Shown here piece by piece: positions 9,079 through 16,355 of a stretch of DNA of 64,000 bases (within the stretch, counting starts at the first letter, position 1; every line of letters begins with the position of its first letter). The notes below the pieces were generated by a model. That model was not told the DNA's origin, did not search any database, and was given only the letters and a program-made list of their open reading frames with translations. The DNA lies in assembly GCF_009760925.1 (NCBI RefSeq), contig NZ_VRLV01000003.1, positions 434,001 to 498,000 on the forward strand, given 5' to 3'. A program made the position numbers and the translations under genes. This stretch comes from Nonomuraea typhae. GTDB lineage: Bacteria; Actinomycetota; Actinomycetes; Streptosporangiales; Streptosporangiaceae.

Positions 9079-9100
9079 TTCCTGATAACCTTCTCAGGAA
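9079..9100. promoter_or_regulatory. likely MarR operator in the divergent exporter/marR promoter region
   Basis: TTCCTGA (9079-9085) and TCAGGAA (9094-9100) are perfect 7-bp inverted arms with an 8-nt AT-rich spacer. It ends 7 nt before the GTG of the MarR gene and 70 bp from the exporter ATG, so one dimer could repress both. Confidence 0.65.
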
Positions 9101-9107
9101 ACAAGGG

Positions 9108-9575
9108 GTGAGAGTGGACGACGAACGCGCCGACCTGATCCGCCGGATCACCGAGACCCAGCGCGACCTGGGCCGATTCTTCGCCATGGATCGATCACCC
9201 CTGTTCGACAGCAATCTGACGCTGCGTCAGCTCAAGGTCGTCATGCTCGTGCACTTCCACGGCTCGGTCTCCGGCCAGGACCTCGCCCACAGTCTCGGCG
9301 TGGGCCTGGGCACGGTCACCGGCATCGTCGACCGGCTCGTCGGTCACGGCCTGGTCAGCAGGCACGAGGACCCCAACGACCGGCGGGTGCGCCGCATCGA
9401 GCTCACCGACGCCGGCCGCGAGCTCGTCGAGCAGATCAACGACACCGGCCAGGGCCACTTCCGCCGCATCATGGAGTGCCTCGACCTCGCCACCCTGAAG
9501 ATGATGGCCGAGGTCACCGAGAGGGTGCACGAGGTCGCGGCCGCGCTCACCCGGCCGGGCTCCTTCACGTCGTAG
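9108..9575 (+). CDS. MarR-family transcriptional regulator
   Basis: This 155-residue protein has the MarR winged-helix layout: dimerisation helices at both ends and a central LTLRQLKVVMLVHFHGSVSGQDLAHSLGVGLGTVTGIVDRLVGHGLVSRHEDPNDRRVRRIELTDAGRELV core, where DPNDRRVRRIELT is the beta-hairpin wing. Such proteins usually repress a neighbouring exporter and release DNA on binding a phenolic or hydrophobic ligand. Divergence from the RND gene and the palindrome ending 7 nt upstream support that role. GTG at 9108 is used; a second GTG two codons on is possible. Confidence 0.88.
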   Translation: MRVDDERADLIRRITETQRDLGRFFAMDRSPLFDSNLTLRQLKVVMLVHFHGSVSGQDLAHSLGVGLGTVTGIVDRLVGHGLVSRHEDPNDRRVRRIELTDAGRELVEQINDTGQGHFRRIMECLDLATLKMMAEVTERVHEVAAALTRPGSFTS

Positions 9576-11850
9576 CCGCCAGGAGGCGGAGCGCGCCCGG
9601 CAGCGGCCCCTCGTGCACCACCGCCAGCCGCCGCGTGGCCCGGGTCACCGCCACGTACAGGTCGCGCCCGCCCATCCCCGCCGGATCGGCCACCACCACC
9701 GCGTCGAACTCCAGCCCCTTGGCCTGCGTCACCGTCAGCACCGCCACCGGCGCGTCGAGGTCGGCGCCGTCCGGGAACAGCTCCAGCACCCGCGGGTGCC
9801 AGGCGTCGGAGACGACCACGCCCAGGCGCCCCTCCCCGATCGCGGCCAGTTCCTCGGCCACGACGGCGGGCACCGCCCCGGGCCCGCCGGCGACCGCCCG
9901 CGGCTCGGCGCCCTCCTCGCGCACCGACTCCGGCGGCTGCTGGCCGGGATCGATCTCGCGCAGCACCTCGGCGGCCGGCCGCATGATCTCCACCGGGGTC
10001 CGGTAGTTGACCTCCAGCCGTTCCTCCCGCCAGCGTCCCTCCAGGTGGGGGTCGAGCATCTCGGCCCACGAGCGCGCCCCCGCCGCCGAGCCGGTCTGCG
10101 CCACGTCGCCCACCACCGTCAGCGAGCGCGCCGGGACCCGGCGCATCACCAGCCGCCAGGCCATCGCCGACAGTTCCTGCGCCTCGTCCACGATCACGTG
10201 CCCGTAGGCCCACTCGCGGTCGGCCGCCGCCCGGTCGGCCAGCGTGCGCTCCGGGCCGTCGTCGTGGTGCCGCTCGGCCAGGCGCCCCTCCCCGATCAGG
10301 TCGCTCAGGTGCCCGAGGTCCACGACGTCGTCCAGCTCGGCCACCTGCAGCACCTCCCGCGCATACAGCTCCTCGCCGGCGCGCTCGCGCTCGGCCTCGC
10401 GGGCCGCCAGGCGCCGGGCGGAGTCGTCCTCGCCCAGCAGCTCGGCCGCCTCGTCCAGCAGCGGCACGTCGCCGACGGTCAGCTCGGCGCCGGGCCCGGC
10501 GGCAGGGCGCAGCAGCACCCGCCAGTCGAGCCCGGCCGGGACGGTCGCGGCCAGCGCCTCGGGGTCGGCCAGCGTCTCGGTGATCAGGCGCCGCGGGGTG
10601 AGGTCCGGCCACAGGGCGTCCACGGCCCGCCGTACTCCGGGGTCGGCCCACAGACGCTCGGCGCCGAGCCGCAGGCCGGTCTCGTCGAGGTCACGATCCA
10701 GCTCCAGCGGCTGGTAGTCGGGGTCGTCGAGTTCCTCGATGCGCAGCGCCGCCTCCAGGGCCCGCGCCTCGGCCACGACCAGTTCCTTGAGCAGTTCGGT
10801 GACGAACAGCTTGCGGGCCATGTTGTGCGGCAGTCGTACCGCGCGGGCCCGATCGCGCAGCGCCGCGCAGACCTCGCGCGGCACCGTCAGGACCAGGTGC
10901 TCGCAGGGAACCTCGAGGTCGCCGTCGGGCACCCGCTGGCGGCGGCGGACCGCGGCGGCGACGAACGCGGCCATCCGCACGTCGCCCTTGACCGCCTCCG
11001 CGGCGGGCGTGTCGCGGGCCGTCGCCCGCACGCCCGGGAACAGCTCGCCCACGGTGGCCATCACGATCTGCGTCTCGCCCAGCGCGGGCAGCACCTGGCC
11101 GATGTAGCGCAGGAACATCGGGTTGGGCCCCACCACCAGCACGCCGCGGCGCTCGAGGACGTCGCGGTGGGTGTAGAGCAGGTAGGCCGCGCGGTGCAGC
11201 GCCGCCACGGTCTTGCCGGTGCCGGGGCCGCCCTGCACCACCAGCGCGCCCTGCAGGCCCGCGCGGATCACCCGGTCCTGCTCGGTCTGGATCGTGGCCA
11301 CCACGTCCGTCATCCGGCCGGTACGGCCCCGCCGCAACGCCGCCAGGAGCGCGGCCTCCCCCACCAGGCCGCGCCGGTCGGACTCGCTCATCCCGGCCAG
11401 GTCGAACACCTCGTCGTCCAGGCCCACGACCGTGCGCTCGCGGGTGTGCAGGTGGCGCCGCCGTACCAGATCGGCCGGATCGGCCGGGGTGGCCACGTAG
11501 AAGGGGCGCGCGGCCGGGGCGCGCCAGTCGATGAGGACCGACTCGTGCTCCTCGTCGCGCAGCCCGATGCGGCCGATGTAGATCGTCTGCCCGCCGGAGG
11601 TGTCGATCCGGCCGAAGCACAGGCCGCGCTCGACCCCGTGCAGCCGGGCCAGCCTGACCGCGTGCTCGCCCGCGGTCACCTCGCGTTCGACGCGCATCCG
11701 TGCGGTCAGCCCCGAGCCGGATCCGGCGTGCGCGGCGCTCAGCGCCGCCTCGGCGCGGGTGCGGGCCGCGTCGAGCCTGTCGTACATCATCGAGACCGTG
11801 ACCTGCTCGGACGCGATCGCCGCGGATAGCACACCTTGACGATTGGGCAT
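9565..11850 (-). CDS. helD: HelD-type UvrD-like helicase/ATPase that recycles RNA polymerase
   Basis: The 761-residue protein matches HelD: an N-terminal coiled-coil arm (about 1-60), a Walker A box QGGPGTGKT at about 206-214, Walker B VIVDEAQELS, and C-terminal superfamily-1 motifs YRTPVEIM, VTQAKGLEFDAVVV and YVAVTRATRRL. HelD proteins pull stalled RNA polymerase off DNA, and some actinobacterial members (HelR) displace rifamycins. The ATG at 11850 is preferred over a GTG at 11862, since AGGAG is 11 nt before the ATG and too close to the GTG. Its 3' end overlaps the convergent MarR gene by 11 bp. No rifamycin-associated palindrome was recognised upstream. Confidence 0.85.
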   Translation of the reverse strand: MPNRQGVLSAAIASEQVTVSMMYDRLDAARTRAEAALSAAHAGSGSGLTARMRVEREVTAGEHAVRLARLHGVERGLCFGRIDTSGGQTIYIGRIGLRDEEHESVLIDWRAPAARPFYVATPADPADLVRRRHLHTRERTVVGLDDEVFDLAGMSESDRRGLVGEAALLAALRRGRTGRMTDVVATIQTEQDRVIRAGLQGALVVQGGPGTGKTVAALHRAAYLLYTHRDVLERRGVLVVGPNPMFLRYIGQVLPALGETQIVMATVGELFPGVRATARDTPAAEAVKGDVRMAAFVAAAVRRRQRVPDGDLEVPCEHLVLTVPREVCAALRDRARAVRLPHNMARKLFVTELLKELVVAEARALEAALRIEELDDPDYQPLELDRDLDETGLRLGAERLWADPGVRRAVDALWPDLTPRRLITETLADPEALAATVPAGLDWRVLLRPAAGPGAELTVGDVPLLDEAAELLGEDDSARRLAAREAERERAGEELYAREVLQVAELDDVVDLGHLSDLIGEGRLAERHHDDGPERTLADRAAADREWAYGHVIVDEAQELSAMAWRLVMRRVPARSLTVVGDVAQTGSAAGARSWAEMLDPHLEGRWREERLEVNYRTPVEIMRPAAEVLREIDPGQQPPESVREEGAEPRAVAGGPGAVPAVVAEELAAIGEGRLGVVVSDAWHPRVLELFPDGADLDAPVAVLTVTQAKGLEFDAVVVADPAGMGGRDLYVAVTRATRRLAVVHEGPLPGALRLLAATT

Positions 11851-11878
11851 CGTGTGATACACTCCTCATAGGAGATGT

Positions 11879-11889
11879 GTGAGTCTCAC
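11879..11889. promoter_or_regulatory. short perfect inverted repeat upstream of helD
   Basis: GTGAG and CTCAC flank a single T, 29 bp upstream of the helD ATG. It may be an operator or chance; low weight. Confidence 0.25.
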
Positions 11890-11921
11890 TTCAAGCAAAG
11901 AGCCAAGCCTCCACCATACCA

Positions 11922-11945
11922 CCGCGTGCCCCCGCACGCGGTTTT
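11922..11945 (+). terminator. intrinsic-terminator-like hairpin in the helD/secreted-protein intergenic region
   Basis: CCGCGTGC and GCACGCGG (8-bp perfect stem, CCCC loop) are followed directly by TTTT on the plus strand. No plus-strand gene ends here, so it is either a leader attenuator for the gene at 12009 or a stop for antisense transcripts running out of helD. Confidence 0.6.
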
Positions 11946-12008
11946 CGTGTCTTACGAGCGTCTTACGGCAGGCGGCATTGACTCCCCGGTAAACCGAGGA
12001 GATCTGCC

Positions 12009-12638
12009 ATGAGCCATACCACCCCCGCCCGCAGCCTCATCGCCGGAGCCGCCGCCGCCCTCGTGCTCGCCGCCGGAGGCGCCGGGATGGCCAGTGCCGC
12101 CGCCGCGTCCACCCCCACGCCCGCGCCCTCGGACACCTCCGAGACTCCGGCGCCCGGCGAGACGACGATCACGGCCACCGTCACCCCGACCCCGACCACC
12201 CCCGCCGAGCCGCCCAGGCGTGAGCGCCTGCGCGCCTTCGGCGGCATCCGCAGCGAGGTCGTCGTGCCCAAGGAGGGCGGCGGCTACCAGACCGTCGCCA
12301 CCCACACCGGCGAGGTCACCGCCGCAGCCGCCGGCAGCATCACGGTCAAGAGCGAGGACGGCTTCTCCCGCACCTACGCCGTCGCCGACGACACCCGCGT
12401 CAACGCCGGGCCCCAGGGCGTGGCCGGCATCAAGACCGGCGACACCGTCCACGTCACCGCCGTCCTCGACGGGGAAGACGGCGAGAAGGGCACCGCCCAG
12501 CAGATCACCGACCTCACCCGTCCCGCGCCCGCCCAGCCCTGGGCGCACGGCCCGCTGCTGCCCGGCCCCATGCCGCCCGACGCCGTCATCACGAAGCGCC
12601 TGCCCGGGAAGCTGCCGGAGACCATCGGCGAGAACTGA
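12009..12638 (+). CDS. secreted protein with a DUF5666-like beta domain
   Basis: A 209-residue protein with a signal peptide (about 1-31, ending ASAAAA) and a Thr/Pro-rich linker (about 34-68). The folded part, TGEVTAAAAGSITVKSEDGFSRTYAVADDTRVN...GIKTGDTVHVTAV, has the repeated small-strand pattern of DUF5666 domains. These are exported, of unknown function, and common in actinobacteria. A GGAG site sits 8 nt before the ATG. An intrinsic-terminator-like hairpin and a twofold GTCTTACG repeat (11949 and 11960) lie in its leader region, hinting at regulated read-through. Confidence 0.65.
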   Translation: MSHTTPARSLIAGAAAALVLAAGGAGMASAAAASTPTPAPSDTSETPAPGETTITATVTPTPTTPAEPPRRERLRAFGGIRSEVVVPKEGGGYQTVATHTGEVTAAAAGSITVKSEDGFSRTYAVADDTRVNAGPQGVAGIKTGDTVHVTAVLDGEDGEKGTAQQITDLTRPAPAQPWAHGPLLPGPMPPDAVITKRLPGKLPETIGEN

Positions 12639-12670
12639 CGGTCGCGGGCCGCGCTGCTAGCTTCGGCTGG

Positions 12671-13432
12671 GTGTCCTCCTATCTGACCCAGTTGTTCTCC
12701 CTCGCCGGCCGACGCGCCCTCGTCACCGGCGGCAGTTCCGGCATCGGTTACGCCATGGCCGAGGCCATCGGCCGCGCCGGGGCCGAGGTCGTCATCGTCG
12801 CCCGCGGCCGGGACGCCCTGCGCGCGGCCGCCGACCGGCTGGCCGGGCACGGCGTCAAAGCCTCCTGGATCAGCGCCGACCTGGGCGTCCGCGCCGACGC
12901 CGACCGGGTCGCCGAGGAGTCCGGCGAGATCGACATCCTGGTCAACGACGCCGCCAACAACATCCGCAAACCCATGGCCGAGCTCACCGACGCGGACTAC
13001 GAGCAGACCGTCGCCGTCAACCTCACCGCCCCCTACCTGCTGGGCCGGCGCCACGGCCCGCGCATGGCCGCCCGCGGCTGGGGCCGCATCATCAACGTCG
13101 GCTCCCAGCAGACCAACAGCGCCTTCGGCGACAGCGGCGTGTACGGCGCGGCCAAGGCGGCCATCGCCGGCCTGACCCGCTCCCAGGCCGAGGCGTGGTC
13201 GCCGCACGGCGTCTGCGTCAACACGATCATCCCCGGGTTCGTGCTCACCCCGCTGACCGAGCCCGCCCAGTCGATCCCGGGGCGCGTCGAGGCCATGGCC
13301 GCCCGCCACATGTGCGGCCGCAACGGCGTGCCCGCCGACTTCGCGGGGGCCGCCGTCTTCCTCGCCTCCGACGCCGCCGCCTTCGTCACCGGGCAGCAGC
13401 TCTACGTGGACGGCGGCTTCTCGGTCCACTGA
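12671..13432 (+). CDS. SDR-family oxidoreductase
   Basis: A 253-residue classical short-chain dehydrogenase. TGGSSGIG (about 19-26) is the nucleotide-binding loop; NDAAN stands where NNAG usually does; the active site has Ser in NVGSQQT and YGAAKAA (Tyr-X3-Lys), and the end is the usual FVTGQQLYVDGGFS. It probably oxidises or reduces a sugar acid, polyol or fatty compound with NAD(P). The GTG at 12671 has a TAGCTT box 7 nt upstream, so the mRNA is likely leaderless. It is a stand-alone gene with no partner to fix a substrate. Confidence 0.88.
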   Translation: MSSYLTQLFSLAGRRALVTGGSSGIGYAMAEAIGRAGAEVVIVARGRDALRAAADRLAGHGVKASWISADLGVRADADRVAEESGEIDILVNDAANNIRKPMAELTDADYEQTVAVNLTAPYLLGRRHGPRMAARGWGRIINVGSQQTNSAFGDSGVYGAAKAAIAGLTRSQAEAWSPHGVCVNTIIPGFVLTPLTEPAQSIPGRVEAMAARHMCGRNGVPADFAGAAVFLASDAAAFVTGQQLYVDGGFSVH

Positions 13433-13434
13433 TC

Positions 13435-13481
13435 CGCCTTCACGCCTTCACGCCTTCACGCCTTCACGCCTTCACGCCTTC
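13435..13481. repeat. 8-bp tandem repeat CGCCTTCA, five copies plus a partial
   Basis: Units run 13435-13442 through 13467-13474, then a partial unit to 13481. The array fills the gap between the SDR gene and the convergent CGNR gene and supplies the latter's last codons and TGA. It is slippage-prone. Confidence 0.9.
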
Positions 13482-14080
13482 CCGGCCCCTCGCCGGGCCC
13501 GGTAGGCGGCGGCCTTGGCACGGTTCTGGCAGGCCAGGCCGCAGAAGCGCCGTGAGGCGTTGCGGGTGGTGTCGAAGAAGACCAGCTCGCACCCCTGCGC
13601 CCGGCAGGTGGCCAGCCGCTCGCCCTGGCCCACCCCGATGACCATGGCCAGCGCCGTGCCCGCGTCCGCGGCCATCGCCCCCGACCGGCCGGCGCCGGGC
13701 GCGTGGAAGGCCAGCACCGGCGGCTGCCCGGGCTCCGCGTGGAGGTTGGGCACCGCGCCCTGCCGCAGCAGCAGCGCGTTGAGCTCGGCCACGCCCGCGA
13801 CCGGCCCGGGCCCGAACGCGGGCCGCAGGCCGGCGGCCGCCTCTCCCAGCAGGCCGGTGTCGAGCGGCTCGGCCTGACCGGGGGCGCGCGGTGGGTGGTG
13901 GTGGGCACGCCACTCCTCCAGGGCGGGTTCCAGCGGGGCCGGGACCGTCCGTGCCCTGCCCTGGGCCTGCTCGACCGCGAGGGTGTTCACCAGGACGACG
14001 GCCAGCTCCGCCCACCGCCCAACATAACTGTCTATTTGGGATTGACCAGTGATGCGCCACGGCTCTATCGTCACTGTCAT
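13472..14080 (-). CDS. CGNR zinc-finger (ABATE-domain) putative transcription factor
   Basis: The 202-residue protein has an N-terminal ABATE-like domain and a C-terminal CGNR zinc finger: CRAQGC...FFDTTRNASRRFCGLACQNRAKAAAYRAR, where four cysteines and the FCG-L-x-C-x-N-R core are visible. CGNR proteins are presumed DNA-binding stress regulators. Either ATG at 14080 (0 nt from AGGGGG, 6 nt after a TCTAAT box, so leaderless) or GTG at 14074 (6 nt after AGGGGG) may start it. The stop lies inside an octamer repeat. It diverges from a SCO6745-like gene across an inverted repeat. Confidence 0.8.
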   Translation of the reverse strand: MTVTIEPWRITGQSQIDSYVGRWAELAVVLVNTLAVEQAQGRARTVPAPLEPALEEWRAHHHPPRAPGQAEPLDTGLLGEAAAGLRPAFGPGPVAGVAELNALLLRQGAVPNLHAEPGQPPVLAFHAPGAGRSGAMAADAGTALAMVIGVGQGERLATCRAQGCELVFFDTTRNASRRFCGLACQNRAKAAAYRARRGAGKA

Positions 14081-14098
14081 CCCCCTATTAGACAGTGA
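14071..14098. promoter_or_regulatory. inverted repeat in the CGNR/SCO6745-like divergent promoter
   Basis: TCACTGTC (14071-14078) and GACAGTGA (14091-14098) are perfect arms with a 12-nt spacer. ACTGTCTAAT on the minus strand (14087-14096) recurs as ACTGTCTATT at 14027-14036 inside the CGNR gene, which fits autoregulation. Confidence 0.55.
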
Positions 14099-14109
14099 GG
14101 AAGTGGGTC

Positions 14110-14988
14110 ATGTCCACGTTTCCCCGGCTCGCGCGCAGCATGTGGCACCAGCTCGAGCCCGTCCACGCCGCCGTCTACTTCGCCCCCCACGCCTTCGCCC
14201 GCGCCGCCGAGCTCGGCTACGACATCGACTCGCGCTGGCCCAGCTACTTCGCCTGGCGCACCGCCCCGCTGGGCGCCGCGGGAGCGCACCTGGTCAGCGC
14301 GCACTACTACAGCTTCAGCCCCGCGATGATCGCCTCCTACGTGCCCGCCATCTGGCGCACGGCCTCTCCCGCCGACGTGCTGAGTGCCCGGCTGGAAGCC
14401 GTCGACCGCCTCTACCGCGACTGGCTCGGCGACCACCTGGACACGCCGGAACTGCGCGAGGCGGCCGGCCTCGCGCAGGCCGCGGCGGAGAGCGCGCAGA
14501 CGCCCGGCCGCCCGCTGGCCGCCGCCAACCTCGACCAGCCCTGGGCCGAGGCGCCGCACCTGCGGCTGTGGCAGGCCGCGACCGTGCTGCGCGAGCACCG
14601 CGGTGACGGCCACCTCGCCGCCCTGCAGGCCGCCGGGCTCGACGGCTGCGAGGCGCTGGTGTCCTTCGCCGCCATCGGCGCCGCGCCGGCCGAGACGTTC
14701 GCCGGGCGCGGCTGGAGCGAGCAGGAGTGGACGGCCGCCGCCGTACGCCTGCGCGAACGCGGCCTCCTCGACGCAGACGGCCAGGCCACCGCGGCCGGGC
14801 GCGAGCTGCGCGACCAGGTGGAGCGCATGACCGACGACCTGGCCGCGGGACCGTGGCGGGCGCTCGGGACCGAGCGCGCCGAACGGCTGGCCCAGCTCAA
14901 CGGGCCGGTGCTCGGCGCCGTCTTCCAGGCCGGAGTGCTGCCCATGACCAGCACGCTCGGCATCGCCACCGTCAAGGCGCCCTACTGA
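14110..14988 (+). CDS. SCO6745-like helical protein of unknown function
   Basis: A 292-residue, Ala/Leu-rich, mostly helical protein that resembles the actinobacterial SCO6745 family: an N-terminal MWHQLEPVHAAVYFAPHAFARAAELGY segment, a central GYDIDSRWPSYFAWRTAPLGAAGAHLVSAHYYSFSP region, and a C-terminal winged-helix-like part (RLRERGLLDADGQATAAGRELRDQVERMTD). Function is unknown; no catalytic motif is seen. The ATG at 14110 is chosen because GGAAG is 7 nt upstream; a GTG at 14095 is in frame. The stop overlaps the next start (TGATG), so it is coupled to the following GNAT gene. Confidence 0.6.
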   Translation: MSTFPRLARSMWHQLEPVHAAVYFAPHAFARAAELGYDIDSRWPSYFAWRTAPLGAAGAHLVSAHYYSFSPAMIASYVPAIWRTASPADVLSARLEAVDRLYRDWLGDHLDTPELREAAGLAQAAAESAQTPGRPLAAANLDQPWAEAPHLRLWQAATVLREHRGDGHLAALQAAGLDGCEALVSFAAIGAAPAETFAGRGWSEQEWTAAAVRLRERGLLDADGQATAAGRELRDQVERMTDDLAAGPWRALGTERAERLAQLNGPVLGAVFQAGVLPMTSTLGIATVKAPY

Positions 14989-15506
14989 TGATCGAACGCC
15001 TGACGCCGGCGCGGGCGCGCGCCCGCGCCGGCGAGCTGACGGGCCTCTACCGCGAGGCGTTCCGCGCGCCGCCGTGGAACGAGGACGAGGCGGCGGTGGC
15101 CGCGTTCGGCGAGCGGCTGCGCGCCGACACGCGCAGGGACGCCTTCGTCGCGGTCCTGGCCGTCGAGGAGGGCCGGCCCTGCGGCTTCGGTACGGCGTGG
15201 CGCACCCCCGCCCCCTTCCCCCGGGACCGCTCCTACGGCGAGCTGCTGGCGGCGCTCGGCCCCGAGGAGGTCAAGCGATCGCTGATCGGGGCGCTGGAGG
15301 TGGACGAGCTGGCCGTCGCCCCGCACGCCAGGGGCCGCGGGCTGGCCGGCAGGCTGCTGGCCGAGCTGTGCGCGGGCGAGCCGCGCTGCTGGCTGCTGAC
15401 CTCGGCCGAGGCGCCGGACGCCGTCGGGCTGTACGAACGGCTCGGCTGGCGGCGGCTCAACGAAGCGGGGAAGGTGATCGCCTTCACTCGCCGGGGTGAG
15501 GGATAA
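14988..15506 (+). CDS. GNAT-family N-acetyltransferase
   Basis: A 172-residue GNAT protein. VDELAVAPHARGRGLAGRLLAEL contains the acetyl-CoA-binding R-G-x-G-L-A loop and APDAVGLYERLGWRRL is the usual C-terminal motif. The ATG overlaps the stop of the SCO6745-like gene, so both come from one transcript under the inverted repeat at 14071-14098. The acceptor is unknown. Confidence 0.82.
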   Translation: MIERLTPARARARAGELTGLYREAFRAPPWNEDEAAVAAFGERLRADTRRDAFVAVLAVEEGRPCGFGTAWRTPAPFPRDRSYGELLAALGPEEVKRSLIGALEVDELAVAPHARGRGLAGRLLAELCAGEPRCWLLTSAEAPDAVGLYERLGWRRLNEAGKVIAFTRRGEG

Positions 15507-15513
15507 TCAATGG

Positions 15514-15526
15514 CGTCAAACGTCAA
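15514..15526. promoter_or_regulatory. direct repeat CGTCAA upstream of the ArsR gene
   Basis: CGTCAA occurs at 15514-15519 and 15521-15526, 19 bp before the ArsR start and next to a GATAAT-like box. It could be the autoregulatory site; weak evidence. Confidence 0.3.
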
Positions 15527-15544
15527 CGGCCAAGGGCGGAGACG

Positions 15545-15868
15545 GTGAACGACCTCGACGCGACGCTGGCGGCGCTGGCGGATCCCACCCGGCGCAAGGT
15601 GGTCGACCTGCTGCGCGAGGGCCCCAAGCCGGCCGGTGAGCTGGCCGAGGCGGTCCAGATGAGCGCGCCCGCGCTCAGCCGGCACCTGCGGGTGCTGCGC
15701 GCCGGCGGCCTCGTGCACGCCCAGAGCGGCGACACCGACGGCCGGATGCGCCTGTACTCCCTGCGCCCCGAGCCCTTCACCGCCCTGCATGCCTGGCTGG
15801 ACCAGGTGCAGGCGTTCTGGGCCGAGCAGCTCGGCGCGTTCAAGGATCACGTGGAGCGCAGCCGATGA
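15545..15868 (+). CDS. ArsR-family winged-helix regulator
   Basis: A 107-residue protein with the ArsR core: LAALADPTRRKVVDLLREGPKPAGELAEAVQMSAPALSRHLRVLRAGGLVHAQ, then a wing SGDTDGRMRLYSLRP. No metal-binding CxC is present, so it belongs to the non-metal ArsR group usually paired with SRPBCC proteins. The stop overlaps the start of the SRPBCC gene (ATGA), which fixes the operon. The GTG start follows a GGGCGGAG stretch. Confidence 0.87.
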   Translation: MNDLDATLAALADPTRRKVVDLLREGPKPAGELAEAVQMSAPALSRHLRVLRAGGLVHAQSGDTDGRMRLYSLRPEPFTALHAWLDQVQAFWAEQLGAFKDHVERSR

Positions 15869-16299
15869 CCGACTCCGTCCGGGTCAGCGTCACCGTCCCC
15901 GCCGACCCCGGCACCGCGTTCCGGGTGTTCACCGACGAGATCGACGACTGGTACGTCCGCGGGCCGTACAGCTGGGTGAACCCCGAGCTGGCGGCCGGGA
16001 TCAGGTTCGAGGACGGGTACCTGCGCGAGGTCTGGAAGGACGGCGGGCACGTCGACACCGGCCGCGTCCTCGCCTGGGAGCCGCCGCACCGGGTGCTCTG
16101 GGCCGATCTGCTCAACGACGGGGCCATGGAGATCGAGGTGGAGTTCCGGGCCGTGACGGGCGGGACCGAGGTGGTGCTCGTGCACCGGGGGCTCGACACG
16201 CTGCCGCCGGACGTGGCGGGGCGGATCCGGCGCGGGTATGCCTGGCAGATCGGGCTGCGGTGGTATGCGGAGAACGGCCGGTTCGGCAGCCTCGGCTGA
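15865..16299 (+). CDS. SRPBCC (AHSA1-like) domain protein
   Basis: A 144-residue START-like protein: VRVSVTVPADPGTAFRVFTDEIDDWY is the first strand and helix, LAWEPPHRVLWADL and TEVVLVHRGLDTLP are the core strands, and the C-terminal helix covers the hydrophobic cavity. Such proteins bind or modify small hydrophobic ligands; the precise role is unknown. Four-base overlap with the ArsR gene suggests that gene controls it. Confidence 0.82.
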   Translation: MTDSVRVSVTVPADPGTAFRVFTDEIDDWYVRGPYSWVNPELAAGIRFEDGYLREVWKDGGHVDTGRVLAWEPPHRVLWADLLNDGAMEIEVEFRAVTGGTEVVLVHRGLDTLPPDVAGRIRRGYAWQIGLRWYAENGRFGSLG

Positions 16300-16355
16300 T
16301 CGCATCCCCGCGTGGACACGGTCGTGGTGGCGGTCCCGCCGTCCCGGTGTCTTCC

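Noticed and set aside
9613..11829. 738-codon plus-strand frame opposite helD
   Set aside because: His/Gln/Arg-rich composition with no domains; helD motifs are strong on the minus strand.
11850..11950. Rifamycin-associated element upstream of helD
   Set aside because: The characteristic 19-bp palindrome was not seen; only a short GTGAG-T-CTCAC repeat is present.
13435..13481. CRISPR or mobile-element end
   Set aside because: An 8-bp simple repeat with no spacers, no inverted ends and no transposase.
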